DNA from: Pascua guehoae
Lineage: Eukaryota > Basidiomycota > Tremellomycetes > Trichosporonales > Trichosporonaceae
DNA: 64,000 nt
Direction of reading: 5' to 3'
NCBI GenBank assembly: GCA_001600415.1
Contig: BCJX01000005.1
Coordinates: forward strand, 2,153,120-2,217,119
The position numbers and the translations under genes were made by a program. Position 1 is the first letter of the stretch, and the number at the start of each line of letters is the position of its first letter. Shown in pieces: positions 43,128 to 54,105 of the stretch. The notes under the pieces were generated by a model. That model was not told the origin of the DNA, made no database searches, and saw nothing but the letters and a program-made list of their open reading frames with translations.

Positions 43128-43597
43128 CTACTTGGGCGTCTTGGGGAGACCGGCGTTCTCGCGCACCTCGTCGGCGAGCTTGTCAAAGTGGGGGAACTGC
43201 GGTTTAGTATTCGTCGGCTCATCTGAGTGCTGCTGGCAACTCACGCGAAGCTGGAGGTACTTGAGCTTCTTGCTGACCTCCTCGTCGTTCTCGCCCTGCT
43301 TGCGCTTGTTGTCGATGTACGACTTGTAGACGCCCTTGACGTAGCTACCAGTCAACGGCTGATGTGTGCTGGCTCGGATGACGCCGCGGGTAGGGTTCAT
43401 AACAGCTGTGCTGTACTCACTTCTCGTCCTCGACGGCACGGGGGGTGTTGAGGGCCTGCTCGGCGGCCGTCTCGTTGGCGACGTTGGGGATCTCGCCAGA
43501 CTGGCATTAGCTCCAGCTATCGAGGCCGGCATCTCGGGGTCTGTCCACGTACCTCGAGCTTGGCGCTGGCGTCGTGGTGGTGACCGTGGTGAACCAT
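43128..43597 (-). CDS. Small His-rich protein, unrecognised
   Basis: Four exons (minus): 43597-43553, 43500-43421, 43344-43245, 43196-43128; in frame, 97 residues. All introns have GT-AG borders, and the frame stays open only with them, which argues for a real gene despite the size. It begins MVHHGHHHDASAKLE, a His cluster that could bind metal, then an acidic part (AAEQALNTPRAVEDE), then a basic helical part (YVKGVYKSYIDNKRKQ, SKKLKYLQLRFPHFDKLADE) and ends KTPK. No signal peptide or membrane helix. I know no family for it. A short ORF split by three introns is typical of conserved single-copy fungal genes. Confidence 0.75.
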
Positions 43598-44202
43598 TGT
43601 GTTGTATGTGCAAGTGTGCGGTAGTGGGAGGGTCAAGTTTGAGGTACAGGATACAAATGCAACGGAAAAGTCAGAGATGCGAAAAGCAAGCCGGCCAGTG
43701 ACGAAGATCTCAAGACCATGGAACTCCACAGAACATGCTACCACAACAGCGTGGCACTCTTTCAACTGCTGTGATGGATGCCGTAACAGGACCCCAAAGT
43801 CACTCTCGCGTCGCGCATGGTGTCTATGACGTATCCAAAACTCAAACCCAGGCGCGCCACCATACTCCTACCATTACCCCCCCAGGAGCTTGCTCCATTG
43901 GTGGCAGAGCCCGTGGCAAGCGGACCGACATACGACTTCAATCGTCACCATCGTTCGCGGGAAACGCCTACGTCCAGACCGCGTCACACGATGTGATCGG
44001 CGGATAGAGCCGGCCCTTGCATGCGTTCCGCTCTTTGAGAGGACATTGCAGGAAGGGAAGATGATGTGCCAACTGTTCAATACTGATCTTAGGCTAGAAC
44101 ACTTGATGGAACGAGACGAGGTTCATCTGTGACACAGGGATGCGCTCAGGGTAGGATAGCATGCGCTATAACTGCCACGAGCGTGATGCAAAGGCGGTAT
44201 AT
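43598..44202. other. Intergenic, nothing recognised
   Basis: Upstream of the small His-rich gene and downstream of the antiporter gene. No element is recognised. Confidence 0.5.
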
Positions 44203-45798
44203 TTAGTCTACCCCACCTGCAAGCACCGTCTTGTTCCACCGTTTGACGGCCCACCCCACACCCATGGGCCCGATAAACGTACAGACGACGACACCCCAGA
44301 TGACAACGAGAAACTCGTCCTCGTCAAGAAGCGGGTCATGTGTGTGATGTGCAATCTGAGCGATACTGGTCATCAGCAAAGGGCTCCCTCCCACACCAAC
44401 ATTAGCGGCTTGTCCTCTACTCACAGGAGCCCAATCTCACCGCGCGCAACCATGGCCATCCCGAGGAACACCGCACCGCGCCACGCTGGACGGCCCCGGT
44501 AGAGCAGAATCCAGAGGCCGCACAGCAGCTTGCCGATGGTCATGAGTATGGCGTAAACTATCCCGCGCCAGATGATACGTCCGCGCCACATTGGAACAAA
44601 GGGGATCGAGTACCCGATCGAGGCGAAGAAAATGGGCAGGAGAAGAGCATTCAGAGGCGCCGCAACGTGGTGTTCGAATGCTGTAAGCAATGTCGAGGCT
44701 GGCGCAGTTGTCATCGTGCGCGATTGGGGAGGCGATGTGTTAGAGGAAAGCGAATCACACTGCGGCGTGGCAACATCTGCAAGCGAAGCATCGTTGTCGA
44801 TGGCGTCGATTGTCGAGCTCGGAGCGTCGGCGCAGAGGTACGCGATCGACAGGCCTGCCACGTAGGCTCCGTAAAGGGGCGACGTCCCGGCAAATCCTGC
44901 AGCAGCGATGAGGCCAATGAGGATCAGAGCGTCAATGAGGAGCAAGGCCCCATCGCCGCCCCAGGGTTTGTGCTCCCACAGATGGGCGCGTTGCGTAAAG
45001 GCTTGCAGTATCCGCCGCAAGGCAAACCGAGTAATGAGGGCCCATACGACTCCGAGACCGATCGTGACCCCGATCGTGCGGCCAATGCCGGCGCCGAGAG
45101 ACGCGCTGCTCCCAGATTCCGATGAGTCCAGTACCGTTAGAACCTTGGCGAGGACGAATGCCACTACGTCGTCCATGACTGCTGCAGCCAGGAGAGTTGC
45201 GCCGAGGTTTGTACGCTGCAGGTTGAACCCGATGGCAGCGGGTTGAAGAACAGCGAGCACCGTGCCGAGGGACGTGGATGCCAGCGACGAGCCGGCGGCG
45301 AACGCGTGGAGCGTCGGAGCACCCATCAGGGGCGTGAGCACGAAGGAGAGCCCAATGGGGGCGAGAATTCCCGTGAGAGCGACAGCAATTGCGAGGGGCA
45401 GGATGGCAGCCAGGTGTGAGACTGACGACTGCATGCCGCCAAGTAGAGTCAGTTTTCTGTTCTAGCTCGAGACAAGGAACACTGGGCCAGAGAGCATCAT
45501 GCAGGGCGACGTCCGCCAGCCCCATGTCACTATCTGTTCAGCTTTGCGCAAGCTCACCTTCAAACACAATGAGAATAAGCCCGACATATCCCAGCGCCAC
45601 AAGCGTCTCCTCCCATGCGTCGGGGAGCCACCCAGCGAGCGGAGTGCCGAAGATGATACCGATAAAGATCTGACCGAGGAGGCCGGCGCTTACGAGGGCC
45701 TGGGCGATCCATCCTGCCACATTCAGGAGGTAGAGAAAGGAGATGAGGACGAGGATTGCCGTGATGGTGGGCTCATGGTAGGCGAAAGAAGACCACAT
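44203..45798 (-). CDS. Cation/proton antiporter (CPA, KefB/Kha1-like)
   Basis: Exons (minus) 45798-45558, then one from about 45445 to 44425, then 44365-44203; about 470 residues. Hydrophobic helices throughout: ITAILVLISFLYLLNVAGWI, GLLGQIFIGIIFGTPLAGWL, VALGYVGLILIVFE, then FAAGSSLASTSLGTVLAVLQ, LAAAVMDDVVAFVLAKVLTV (the Asp-Asp ion site of the Na/H exchanger family, PF00999), SPLYGAYVAGLSIAYL, PIFFASIGYSIPFVP, GMAMVARGEIGLL. It would exchange K+ or Na+ for protons, probably in an inner membrane. Odd: between exons 1 and 2 the family motif FEGG can be kept only if the intron ends in TTG; the nearest in-frame AG (45422 region) would remove GGMQSS. It is divergent from the GH32 gene. Confidence 0.85.
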
Positions 45799-46127
45799 GC
45801 ACTCATGTGAGAAACAACGAGACGGGGATAGTGATAAGGGCAGTAGAACAAGTCAGTTCGAAGAAACGCGAGGGGCTTGGCATTTGATGTGGCCCGGAAA
45901 AACTATCCACGTGCTGTAGTGGTTTTTCCGTGTTCGGCGGCCTCGGCCCGTGCCTGTATTGACATCGGTCGGTGCCCGTGTTGACATCGGTCCGTCCCCG
46001 GCGCCATCCCACCCAGACTTCTTGTAACAGTGCAATCGCGGCTGCTGATATAAAAGGCTCTCAACAGTTGTCATGAGCGGAGCCTTCGTATGACCAACAC
46101 TCCCTGAGCGACCTAATTGTGGCAACC
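45799..46127. promoter_or_regulatory. Shared divergent promoter, antiporter and GH32
   Basis: Only 329 bp separate the two start codons. A TATAAAAG box at about 46050-46057 faces the GH32 gene, about 75 bp from its ATG. Short direct repeats (GACATCGGTC twice, 45961-45992) lie between the genes and could be binding sites. Confidence 0.5.
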
Positions 46128-47998
46128 ATGACGAGCACTGGCCGACCGCGATTCCACTTTGCCGCCCCTCGGGGTTGTGAGTGATCCACCGCACATCCCG
46201 CGTTCAGACCACCCTGACATTGCGAGGGATGAACGATCCATGTGCCCCGGGCTACGATCCGACGACGGGAAAGTACCACCTCATGTACCAATGGAACCCG
46301 TATTCGCACGTGTGGGACAACATCTCGTGGGGTGCGGCTACTAGTCCTGACCTCGTGTCCTGGGAGTATACATCGACAGAGGTGAGTACTATACCTCGAC
46401 CTCCCTACTCACTGTGCCAGCCGGTGTTCGTACCAGACCAACCATACGATCAAAAGGGAATCTTCACAGGCTGCCTGTATCCCACGCTGCCAACAGGTCG
46501 CCCAGGACTTTCGATCTTCTACACGAGCGCGTCCGCCTTTCCGATCCAGTGGAGCAAGCCTCACATTCGAGGCTCCGAGGGAGTAGCTCTCGCAGTGTCC
46601 GAGGACGGAGGTGACACCTGTGAGCTCCCCGTCCTGTCCCCACAGTACTCAAGCTAACGGCGCATAGGGACGAAAAGCCCGCTCAACCCCATCGTCGCCG
46701 AGGAGCCCGCCCATCTGGCCGTCACTGGCTTCCGGGATCCCTACGTCTCGCGCTGGCCAGCGATGGACAAGGTCCTTGGTGGATCGGGTGTCTACGCACT
46801 CCTCTCGGGGGGTGTGCAAGAAGGTCCCTGTCTATTCCTGTACACCCTCGACCCCTCCGATCTCGCAAAGTGGACGTTCCACTCGGTGCTCACCAAGGGG
46901 GTTCCACGCAACTTTTGTCCAAACCCCAAGTGGGCGGGCGACTTTGGTGCCAACTGGGAGTGCGGGGGGTTCATGGAACTCTCTCAAGGGGGTGAGACAC
47001 GCACTGCGTGGGTTGTTGGCGTTGAGGGTGCCAATGTGCGCCCCCACGTCGAAGCATACCGAAGGGCCAATCCCAGCAAGCCGGAACGGCCAGCGCGGTT
47101 CCTGAACTGGTTCTTCTCGGATCTCACTACAACCACGGACGACACCCACGACATTGCCATCGGTACCACGGGCTGCGTAGACTGGGGCGAGCTGTACGCG
47201 CTTGCCACATTTTCTGCGCCAGATGGGCGCCGTATCGCGTGGGGCTGGCTGGTGGAGCAGGACATCTCGGACGCACTCGCCGCGGTAAAGGGGTGGGTTG
47301 GCTCCATGGGTGTGCCTCGCGAGTTGTATCTCGGCGTCTATGAGGGTGTGGTGGGGACGCTCGCATCGCCGTTGGAGGCCATCGCAAGCTTCCATGTCTC
47401 GCCGGGTCAGGCGGCGGTGGGTAGCAAAGTGGCAACCCTTGGCATACGGCCAATTGCCGAGATCAGGCAGCTGCGTCACCAGAGCGAATACCAGCTGGAG
47501 TCGCCGTCACACGCTTCTATGAGTGTTCTCGACAGTGCACCACTGTCGTACGACCTCGAGCTCACAGCCGTTGTGTCCCAGTCTGCCAGCGCCCTTTCTC
47601 TCGTCATCCGCGCTTCGGGGGACGGCAAGTACCGTACCGTCATTCAGTTCCTCCCTCAGGCTGAAGAGCTGTGGATCCGCCGCGGACACTCCACAGACAA
47701 CGAAGAGGTAAACACGCAAGACGAACTGGCGCCATTCACCCTTCTACGTCAGCGTGGACCAGACGGACAAGTTGCGCTCGAGAATCTGCGCTGGAGGGTG
47801 TTGGTCGATCGTGACATCGTGGAGGTGTTTGTCAACGGTCGGTGTGCAATTGCCACGCGGGTGTACACCCCACCTGCACACACGGGTATTTCGGTGGAGC
47901 TAGACGGGGACATCCAGATTTGCGAGTTGGAGGTGTGGGAGATGGGATCCATTGGACTTGTCCCAGACGCGATGGGCCAACAAGGCGGGGCCAATTAG
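46128..47998 (+). CDS. GH32 beta-fructosidase without signal peptide
   Basis: Exons 46128-46176, 46227-46381, 46421-46619, 46668-47998; in frame, 577 residues. The first splice makes the family motif: APRGWMNDPCAPGYDP, with the nucleophile Asp in WMNDP. The transition-state Asp is in TGFRDPYVS and the acid/base Glu in NWECGGFMELS. YHLMYQWNPYSHVWDNISWG and the C-terminal beta-sandwich (LVDRDIVEVFVNGRCAIATR) fit family GH32 (invertase, inulinase, levanase). It hydrolyses terminal fructosyl bonds; whether sucrose or fructan cannot be told. Odd: the start MTSTGRPRFHFAAPRG is no signal peptide, so the enzyme would be intracellular and need sugar uptake, unlike the usual secreted invertases. Upstream there is no ATG that adds a leader. 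Confidence 0.92.
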
Positions 47999-48317
47999 AG
48001 AGCATCAAACGTAGAGTAGGCACATGCACATGGTGCTGTTCCCAACCCCAGGACAGAGAGCGGGTTGGCGCAAATGCTGACCCCCACTCACCATACAATG
48101 GCTTGTAGATGTAGACGTCTGCTCTCCTTACTAGCAATACATTACTATGAAGATGGGATGACATTCACGTCCACACATCACAACCATAGCAAAAGACCTC
48201 GGGCCCCACTGATTATTCCGAGTACCAATGTGAATGGCTAGTGGTGCTGAATTTGAATTCTCGAAACATCAACCGAAGGGACACCACTGCCAAGTTTCGC
48301 ATTATTACGATTGCACG
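47999..48317. other. Intergenic between convergent genes
   Basis: 3' regions of the GH32 gene and the ten-cysteine peptide gene. Nothing else is recognised. Confidence 0.5.
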
Positions 48318-48581
48318 CTAACACCACTCCAGACAGAATTCGCCCACGATGCGCCCGCACTGCGATGCGCAAATATATTTAGCGAGAAGCCTTCCCCCGC
48401 ACCTGCTAGTACAACCCAACAGGTGTTGGGAAGTGCACTCGGTGTGGTTTGTGTACGGGCAGCACTCTGTGCCGTGGCAGTAGTCGGGCTTTTTAACCTT
48501 CTTCTGTCGCTCCTCAAGGGGGACTGTCGGCATGGCTGTGGCAATGGTTGCCAGGACGGCGACGATGATGGCGATCTTCAT
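48318..48581 (-). CDS. Small secreted ten-cysteine peptide
   Basis: A single exon of 87 codons. The start MKIAIIVAVLATIATAMPTV is a signal peptide with a likely cut after ATA. A charged stretch LEERQKKVKKP follows, a possible Kex2-type processing region. The mature part holds ten Cys in about 50 residues: YCHGTECC, TEC, then three C-x3-C pairs (CTSRC, CASQC, CLEWC). Even number, high density and a Cys at the very end suggest five disulfides in a stable secreted peptide. I know no family. Functions of such peptides include antimicrobial action, adhesion and signalling. The frame continues upstream in 5' leader, but the ATG at 48581 is the one that makes a signal peptide. A weak TTAAATA lies at 48772-48778. 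Confidence 0.7.
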   Translation of the reverse strand: MKIAIIVAVLATIATAMPTVPLEERQKKVKKPDYCHGTECCPYTNHTECTSQHLLGCTSRCGGRLLAKYICASQCGRIVGEFCLEWC

Positions 48582-49283
48582 GATTTGCGATCGTCCTGGA
48601 AGTGTTGTGAAACCGACAGGAGCAACGATTATTGGTAACTGGTCGAGAAATAGTGTGAAACCGTTTGGGGGAGAGATTGTTGGTGGTGGGGAGAGGCCGA
48701 CTGGAGGCGATAAGTCTAGGCGGTTTCGAGGAGTGGGGGCGGTGAGTGGAAAAGGCATCTTGTTTCTTCAGTATTTAACCTTTGTGAGAATTGGCCTTCG
48801 GCCACGGATATGGTCAACACTCTGGTTGCAAGATCTGCGGTGAGAGAGACGAAGCGAACGCATGTAAGACGATGATAGGCCCGGTGGACCATAAGGTTCA
48901 CCATGCTTGGCGTTTCAAACACCGTTTGCAAAGACCGCCGATCAGATGACTGTGGGTTGTTAGGACGGCCATTCTTGGCAGTTCAAAGACCGTTCCCGCA
49001 CCGTAAGTTGAGGTACACAAATCTTGGTTGCTCAAACGCCATGTCAGATGAGCATGTGTCGTGAGGACTAGGGGGAGGTGCATGACTTGGATGTTCTTGG
49101 CGACCCACATGCCATGCGGGGCGGAACAAGTTTGGAATGGGTGTGCCAGGTGGTGCATGAACTGACAACAGCCACGACTGATGCGTAGTCAGTCTACCCC
49201 AACGGGATGTCACAAGTCACATAGTTCACAATACGCGTATTCCAATGAGGGTATCTTGGCCCTTTCCTCGCTCTAGGCGGCTC
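48582..49283. other. Intergenic, nothing recognised
   Basis: Upstream of the ten-cysteine peptide gene and downstream of the Gfo/Idh gene. Short direct similarities (TTGGCGTTTCAAACACC/TTGGCAGTTCAAAGACC, 48906 and 48974) are seen but not explained. Confidence 0.5.
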
Positions 49284-51241
49284 TTAGACGCGCTTGGCCT
49301 TGTTGGCCTCGGAAGCCAGGCGGATCGCCCAGGTGAGCCTGGACTGTTAGCACTGACTCAGATACCCTATCATTTCACACGTACTCGTACGACTTGGCGG
49401 CATCCTCAAACGAGCTAAGAATGTTGGGCTCGGGACCATCCTCGATAGCGTCAACGAACGCAGAAATCTCGGAGAAAAATGGGTCATCGTCCTTGTAGTG
49501 GTGACGCTCTTCGACGTCGCTGCCGGGGCGGCGCACGAAAAGGGTGGGGGCATTGTAGGGGTCGGTTAGGCGCATGAGGTAGCCTGTTGGTTAGTCTAGG
49601 CCCTCTTTGCAGTAGCGTTTCACGAACCATCGGCCCAGACCTCAAGCTCGCAGAAGTATTGGTCTCCCTGCAGGCTGACCGCGTGCTGGAAGGTACCAAC
49701 AGCGCCGTTGGTGTACTTCCTGACTTTGTCAATACAAAACCTTGTGAGCAAAGGTGTCCCCATCAGCTTACCAGATCGCGCTGGTGAGGCGGGGGATGCG
49801 CTCTTCCTCGGGAATCTTGGACTCATCGACGGGAACCTTGCTGAGTTTACCCGGCGCCTCGTACCACTCGACCGCACGTGCGCTAAAGTTAGCGAAGGCG
49901 AACTTTGGAAGGCGGTGCTCGCTGAAAGAACGAGCGGGAAGGAGACAAGCCGTAAGGACGAGCTCGGTGCCACTCACTCGACACTTTCCATGTCGACGTC
50001 ACCGCCAAAGTAGCGCGACAGGTCGCAGAAGTGAGTGCCCTGCTCGATGACGGGGCCCATGTCGATGGACTTGTTCCACCACGCCGGCTTGGCAATTGCC
50101 TCGTACGCGCATGACTGAGGGTCAGTGAAGAGCAGAGACGGGAAAGATAAGGTAGGAGGCACAGTGAGATCAACCCGATGCGACTCACGTAACGGGCATT
50201 GGTGGCCATGACGGTGAGGTTGTTCTCGTAGATGATCTGCTTCATCTTCTGAACACAGCGGAGGTAGCGGAGCATGTAGCCGACCGAGACAATGTTGCCA
50301 TTCTTGAAGAGCGAGTTGGCGACCTGCTTGGCGCTCTCAACAGGGCACGTGCCGACGGGCTAAAAGTGTGTTAGTTGGACGTCTGTACGTTTGGTCGCAG
50401 CCCCACACCTTTTCGATAAAGTACGGAACCGTGGGGAAGCACTTGATGAGTGTGAGCTCAAGGTCGGTACCCTTGGTGGTACCACCACGGTATGCCGGCG
50501 GGCATCCGACAATGATGGCCCTGGCGTGTCAGTGTGTGCTTTGTCGATCAGTGTGCGGTGTGCTGCCGGACGCGTGACTCACTGAGGGAAACCCTTATTG
50601 TTCGCCTGCAGATCGGCAAAGTACTCCTCGACGGTCTTAAACACCTGCGTGTCCTTGTAGGCAGACACGACGAACGACTTGCACTTTTCCTCAAGAACAG
50701 AACGCGCGCGCTCCGTGTTGGGGTCGATGAGTGCGGCGACCTTGAGACGCGGTCCAAGCTTGTGCTCGAGACGGAACGAGTGGCTGTCGAAGGTCAGTGG
50801 GCGAGTCTGAGGACAGCTGCATTGGGTGACTCACTTCCATGGACCTTCATCCGAGCCAAACATGATGTTCTGTGAGTGTCAGAACCGCAACGAGTGCGAG
50901 GGAACGACTGTGGATGGCCCCCGCCTCTTATCAGCATACTCACACCGGCTCCGACCATGACAATGTTGAAGTCGGCACCGGGCTCGGGTGCGGGGTAGCT
51001 ACCGTGAGCATGACCATCCACCACGTTGACGGCATCAGGTGGCTCACCTGCCCATGTCACGAGGAGTCTCTGGGTCAAAGGCGGGGGCCTCTTCCTCTGC
51101 TGGCTTATCGGCGGGCTTGTCCTCGGTGACCTGGAGCGAGGTCATGGCGAGGACCTCTGTCCAGGGAGTCGACCCGCGGCGCTTGAGGGGGCGGCGGGCG
51201 GACTGTGCCGCGGGAGCGTGGTCAGAGTCGGAGTCGGACAT
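49284..51241 (-). CDS. Gfo/Idh/MocA-type NAD(P)-binding oxidoreductase
   Basis: About ten exons on the minus strand, from the ATG at 51241 (MSDSDSDHAPAAQSARRPLK) to a TAA at 49286-49284. After a polar leader of about 70 residues comes the Rossmann strand and loop NIVMVGAGNIMFGS, then KVAALIDPNTERA, RAIIVGCPPAYRGG, PYFIEKPVGTCPVESAKQVA (EKP is the catalytic-Lys motif of the family) and VGYMLRYLRCVQKMKQII, followed by the C-terminal beta-sheet domain (WWNKSIDMGPVIEQGTHFCD, with the usual active-site His; GAVGTFQHAVSLQG). Members oxidise sugars or inositols, or act as sugar sensors; the substrate is unknown. Introns are frequent and short. The CT-rich promoter (51300-51360) is followed upstream by a 16-base G run. 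Confidence 0.85.
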
Positions 51242-53606
51242 TGTGGTGGTGGTGAGGCAAGGGGAGTCGGTGGTGAGGAAGGGGGTATGAACAATGAGTA
51301 GAGAGTGGAGAATGGAGCAATGGAGCAATGGAAGAAAGCAAGCGAGGAAGGAAGGAAGGGGTACAAGCCGGCGGCTACAGCACACCGCGTGCCACAGCGT
51401 ACAAGCTGTACACAACCAAACCCAGGGGGCCAGGGGCCAGGGACGCCAGGGGGGGGGGGGGGGGCGCCAAGGGCCGACGCAGCCAGCCCCCGCCCACCAA
51501 AAGCCACCTTGGAGCCCCACAAAAATGCCGTCCAGGGTAGATGACGATTCCCCGACAGGGTCTCGCTCGGTAATATTTTTGGTACTGGTCAATACTACTG
51601 TACTCAGGGCGCGTCAACTCCATGGGTCCTCGTTTTGTTGTCGATGGGGTCCACGCTTGCCTGGTGGATGCATCCTGTGGGTCTGTGGGGTATGCACGGT
51701 ATGCTCCATGTGCTGCGGCGCCACGCACCCAGCGCCTCCCAAGCCACTGACCCAGTCATGTGTTGCTTGTCGACTGAAAGTGACGCAAAGAGGCTTACCA
51801 GATCATCGGCTCACCAACCAGTTACCGCCAAGCTGTTGCCATTTGCCGACAAAATCAAAATCAGTACCGAGGCGGGAAAAGCAAGCGGCATGTGGCACTC
51901 CCTTAGCGAGTTGGGGCTACTCGTCCACACCGCGCATAGCGTCTGGCGACCAAACGTGAGTGGAGGGTTGCGAAGATTGCAAATGAGCATTGTCAACAAC
52001 AACTGTTTTCATTAGCATGCACGCTGCTGCCTGACCCTCACAACACTCCATGACCCTGCGAAACTTTGCACACAACCTCGTTCCAGATTGTGGTAGTCGC
52101 GCAACACCCTCAACGACTGCAACCACAGCGGTTGTGGTATGCACTGCAGCCCATCGTTCTCATTGCACCGTGAACGGTTGTTGCAACGAACCCGAAGGCC
52201 GCGTCGTGTGATTTCGTCGCTGTGAGTGCCAATGTCTAGAACGGGGGCCACCTGGGGATGGACCTGTCACCAAAAGAGTATCTTCTCGAAGTTGTGTCCG
52301 CCGCTGTTATGTGAGCATTCGAATCCCATTGCAACTTGTCCTGATGCGTTGGACTCGACCCATCCCATCGTACTTGTAACAACGCCCAAGCCTAGACTGC
52401 GCGGCCTCAATGCTTTGCTGTTGCTCTTCTAGGCGGGCCTTCAAACGCATTGCTTCCCTTGACCTCTTGCCTCCTGACACAGTCCTCCCAGTGCAGCGTC
52501 ACCGGGAAACACTGTGGGATCGCCATGTAACTCACTAGGTACATCACGACGGCGCTGGTCGCCGGACCGCTCGAACAGCTAGAGGTGTTCCGTCCCTTCA
52601 TCTCCTCGACTATGCGCTCCCAAGCTGAATACAAGCACTCTCGGGGTCTTCATTTGAAAATTTCAATAGTAACCTCTGGGCTCGGAATGCTCATGCAGGC
52701 ACGACTACGTACAGCTGCTTTCAATGCTCGTCCACGGAAGGTTTGGGTTGGGGAGATCGGAGACTGTCGACGCGGCTAGAAGACTAGGCCAGACCTAATT
52801 TGTGTCTGCGAGTGCAGTTGATGTCTATCTGGTCGCCTAGTTGTGGGCTACTTGGTGTGTCGCGTCGTGCAGTCGAGTGGCACCGCTCGTGCCTGGCCAG
52901 TGCACACCAAGCGAATGACGCTGATAACACCCGGCAATCTGCTGTGGACGAAGACGTGGCGCTCTGCACTATGGCAGGCGCCTAGGCATGCGGGACATCT
53001 GGCGCTCTGGGACAGTGTGTGCACACGTCGGCCCTACTGAACGGCTATCCTCGAAGAGTTTCTCTCATCTTGGGGTGTTCTGCATGCTGCAGCAGCCCCC
53101 CTCGATTGCTCCAAAGTGTGGTTATGAAGCAACCTACTGAGAGTACTTGTGAGCGTGAGCCAGGCGTCACTTTGTGATTGTGAGCCATTGGGGGAGGCGT
53201 CACTACATGCCCTAATATGCCGCCTGATACTTTGTGCAAGGCTGAAATATCACCATGAAGCGGTGGTAGTCCATTTGCCCAAACGGTTTCCACGAGGCAG
53301 GGACCCTGTAAACCGCCTTCACAGAACATTCAGCACGAAGTGCAGGACGCATCACCAGCCTTGGCCAGCCACCTTCGTTCATCTGTTTGTACTGGAGACT
53401 ACTTCAATAATATTGGTTTTTTTAGATACTGCCATTTTCTCTTCAAGCTACGGGCCGAGCACTGCCTGGGTTTTGGTGTTTTCAATCAACACGGATCACG
53501 GTCGCAGACAAGCGCCGCGAGTATTTCAACAGTCGAGGTGGCCTGTGATTAGATATGGCTTACGTGTGGCGCAAACAATATACCTACTGAACAATTCAAC
53601 TTGTTT
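51242..53606. other. Gene-poor stretch, 2.4 kb
   Basis: Left end: promoter of the Gfo/Idh gene with a GA/CT-rich tract (51300-51360) and a G run (51449-51464). The rest has only short frames without domains. No RNA gene or transposon end is recognised. Confidence 0.5.
51449..51464 (+). repeat. Homopolymer run of 16 G
   Basis: Sixteen G in a G-rich stretch about 210 bp upstream of the Gfo/Idh start. Confidence 0.95.
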
Positions 53607-53888
53607 CTACTGGCAGCAGCAGTGGCGCTTCTGCCAAAGGAAACCACAACGGCCAACGTACGAGTTGGGGTAGCGACCCTTGCCGTTGCCGCTACGACAC
53701 CAGGTTGCGCATTGAGCGCCGGTCAGAGCCTTGGCGGGCGTCACGCAGGTAGTGGGTTGGAGGCAAGCGCGGGCCGAGAGCTGCATGTGCTGGGGATCGC
53801 CGTCGTTGGCGAGGGCGTCGGGGTCCGCGACGGGGTTGGCTACAACGGCCGAGACGGCAGCGAGTGTGACGAGGATGGCGAGCTTCAT
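53607..53888 (-). CDS. Secreted defensin-like (CS-alpha-beta) peptide
   Basis: A single exon of 93 residues. MKLAILVTLAAVSAVVANPV is a signal peptide. A pro-region without Cys (DPDALANDGDPQHMQLSA) follows, with several acidic residues, as in precursors of fungal defensins. The C-terminal part holds eight Cys: ACLQPTTC, then GAQCATWCRSG (C-x3-C), YVGRCGF (G-x-C) and RHCCCQ (C-x-C). C-x3-C, G-x-C and C-x-C in this order are the hallmark of the cysteine-stabilised alpha-beta fold of fungal, insect and plant defensins; an extra Cys pair comes first. The start has a TATAAAG box 90 bp upstream. Probably an antimicrobial or signalling peptide; target not predictable. Confidence 0.75.
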   Translation of the reverse strand: MKLAILVTLAAVSAVVANPVADPDALANDGDPQHMQLSARACLQPTTCVTPAKALTGAQCATWCRSGNGKGRYPNSYVGRCGFLWQKRHCCCQ

Positions 53889-53974
53889 GATGGGCTTTGG
53901 TTGGCTTATTTGGGGGCTGAAAGTGTGTTGACGTGTTGGCGTTGATGTGTGAGTAGGTAGGTCACATCGTCCAC

Positions 53975-53981
53975 CTTTATA
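53975..53981 (-). promoter_or_regulatory. TATA box of the defensin-like gene
   Basis: TATAAAG on the minus strand, about 90 bp upstream of the ATG at 53888. Confidence 0.55.
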
Positions 53982-54056
53982 TCATTTGATTCAGCCCGCG
54001 GCCAAGGTATATGTCCTCACAATTGGCAACGGGCGCAAGAGGCGGTGTTCTCTCAG

Positions 54057-54105
54057 TCACGAGGATGATGGCTATCACGAGAATGATGGCGGTCACGAGG
54101 ATGTG
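54057..54105. repeat. 18-bp tandem repeat, 2.7 copies
   Basis: Units beginning TCACGAGGATGATGGC follow each other with few changes. It does not lie in a recognised gene. Confidence 0.8.

Noticed and set aside
51328..51540. Frames across the GA tract and G run upstream of the Gfo/Idh gene
   Set aside because: Low-complexity DNA stays open by chance in several frames.
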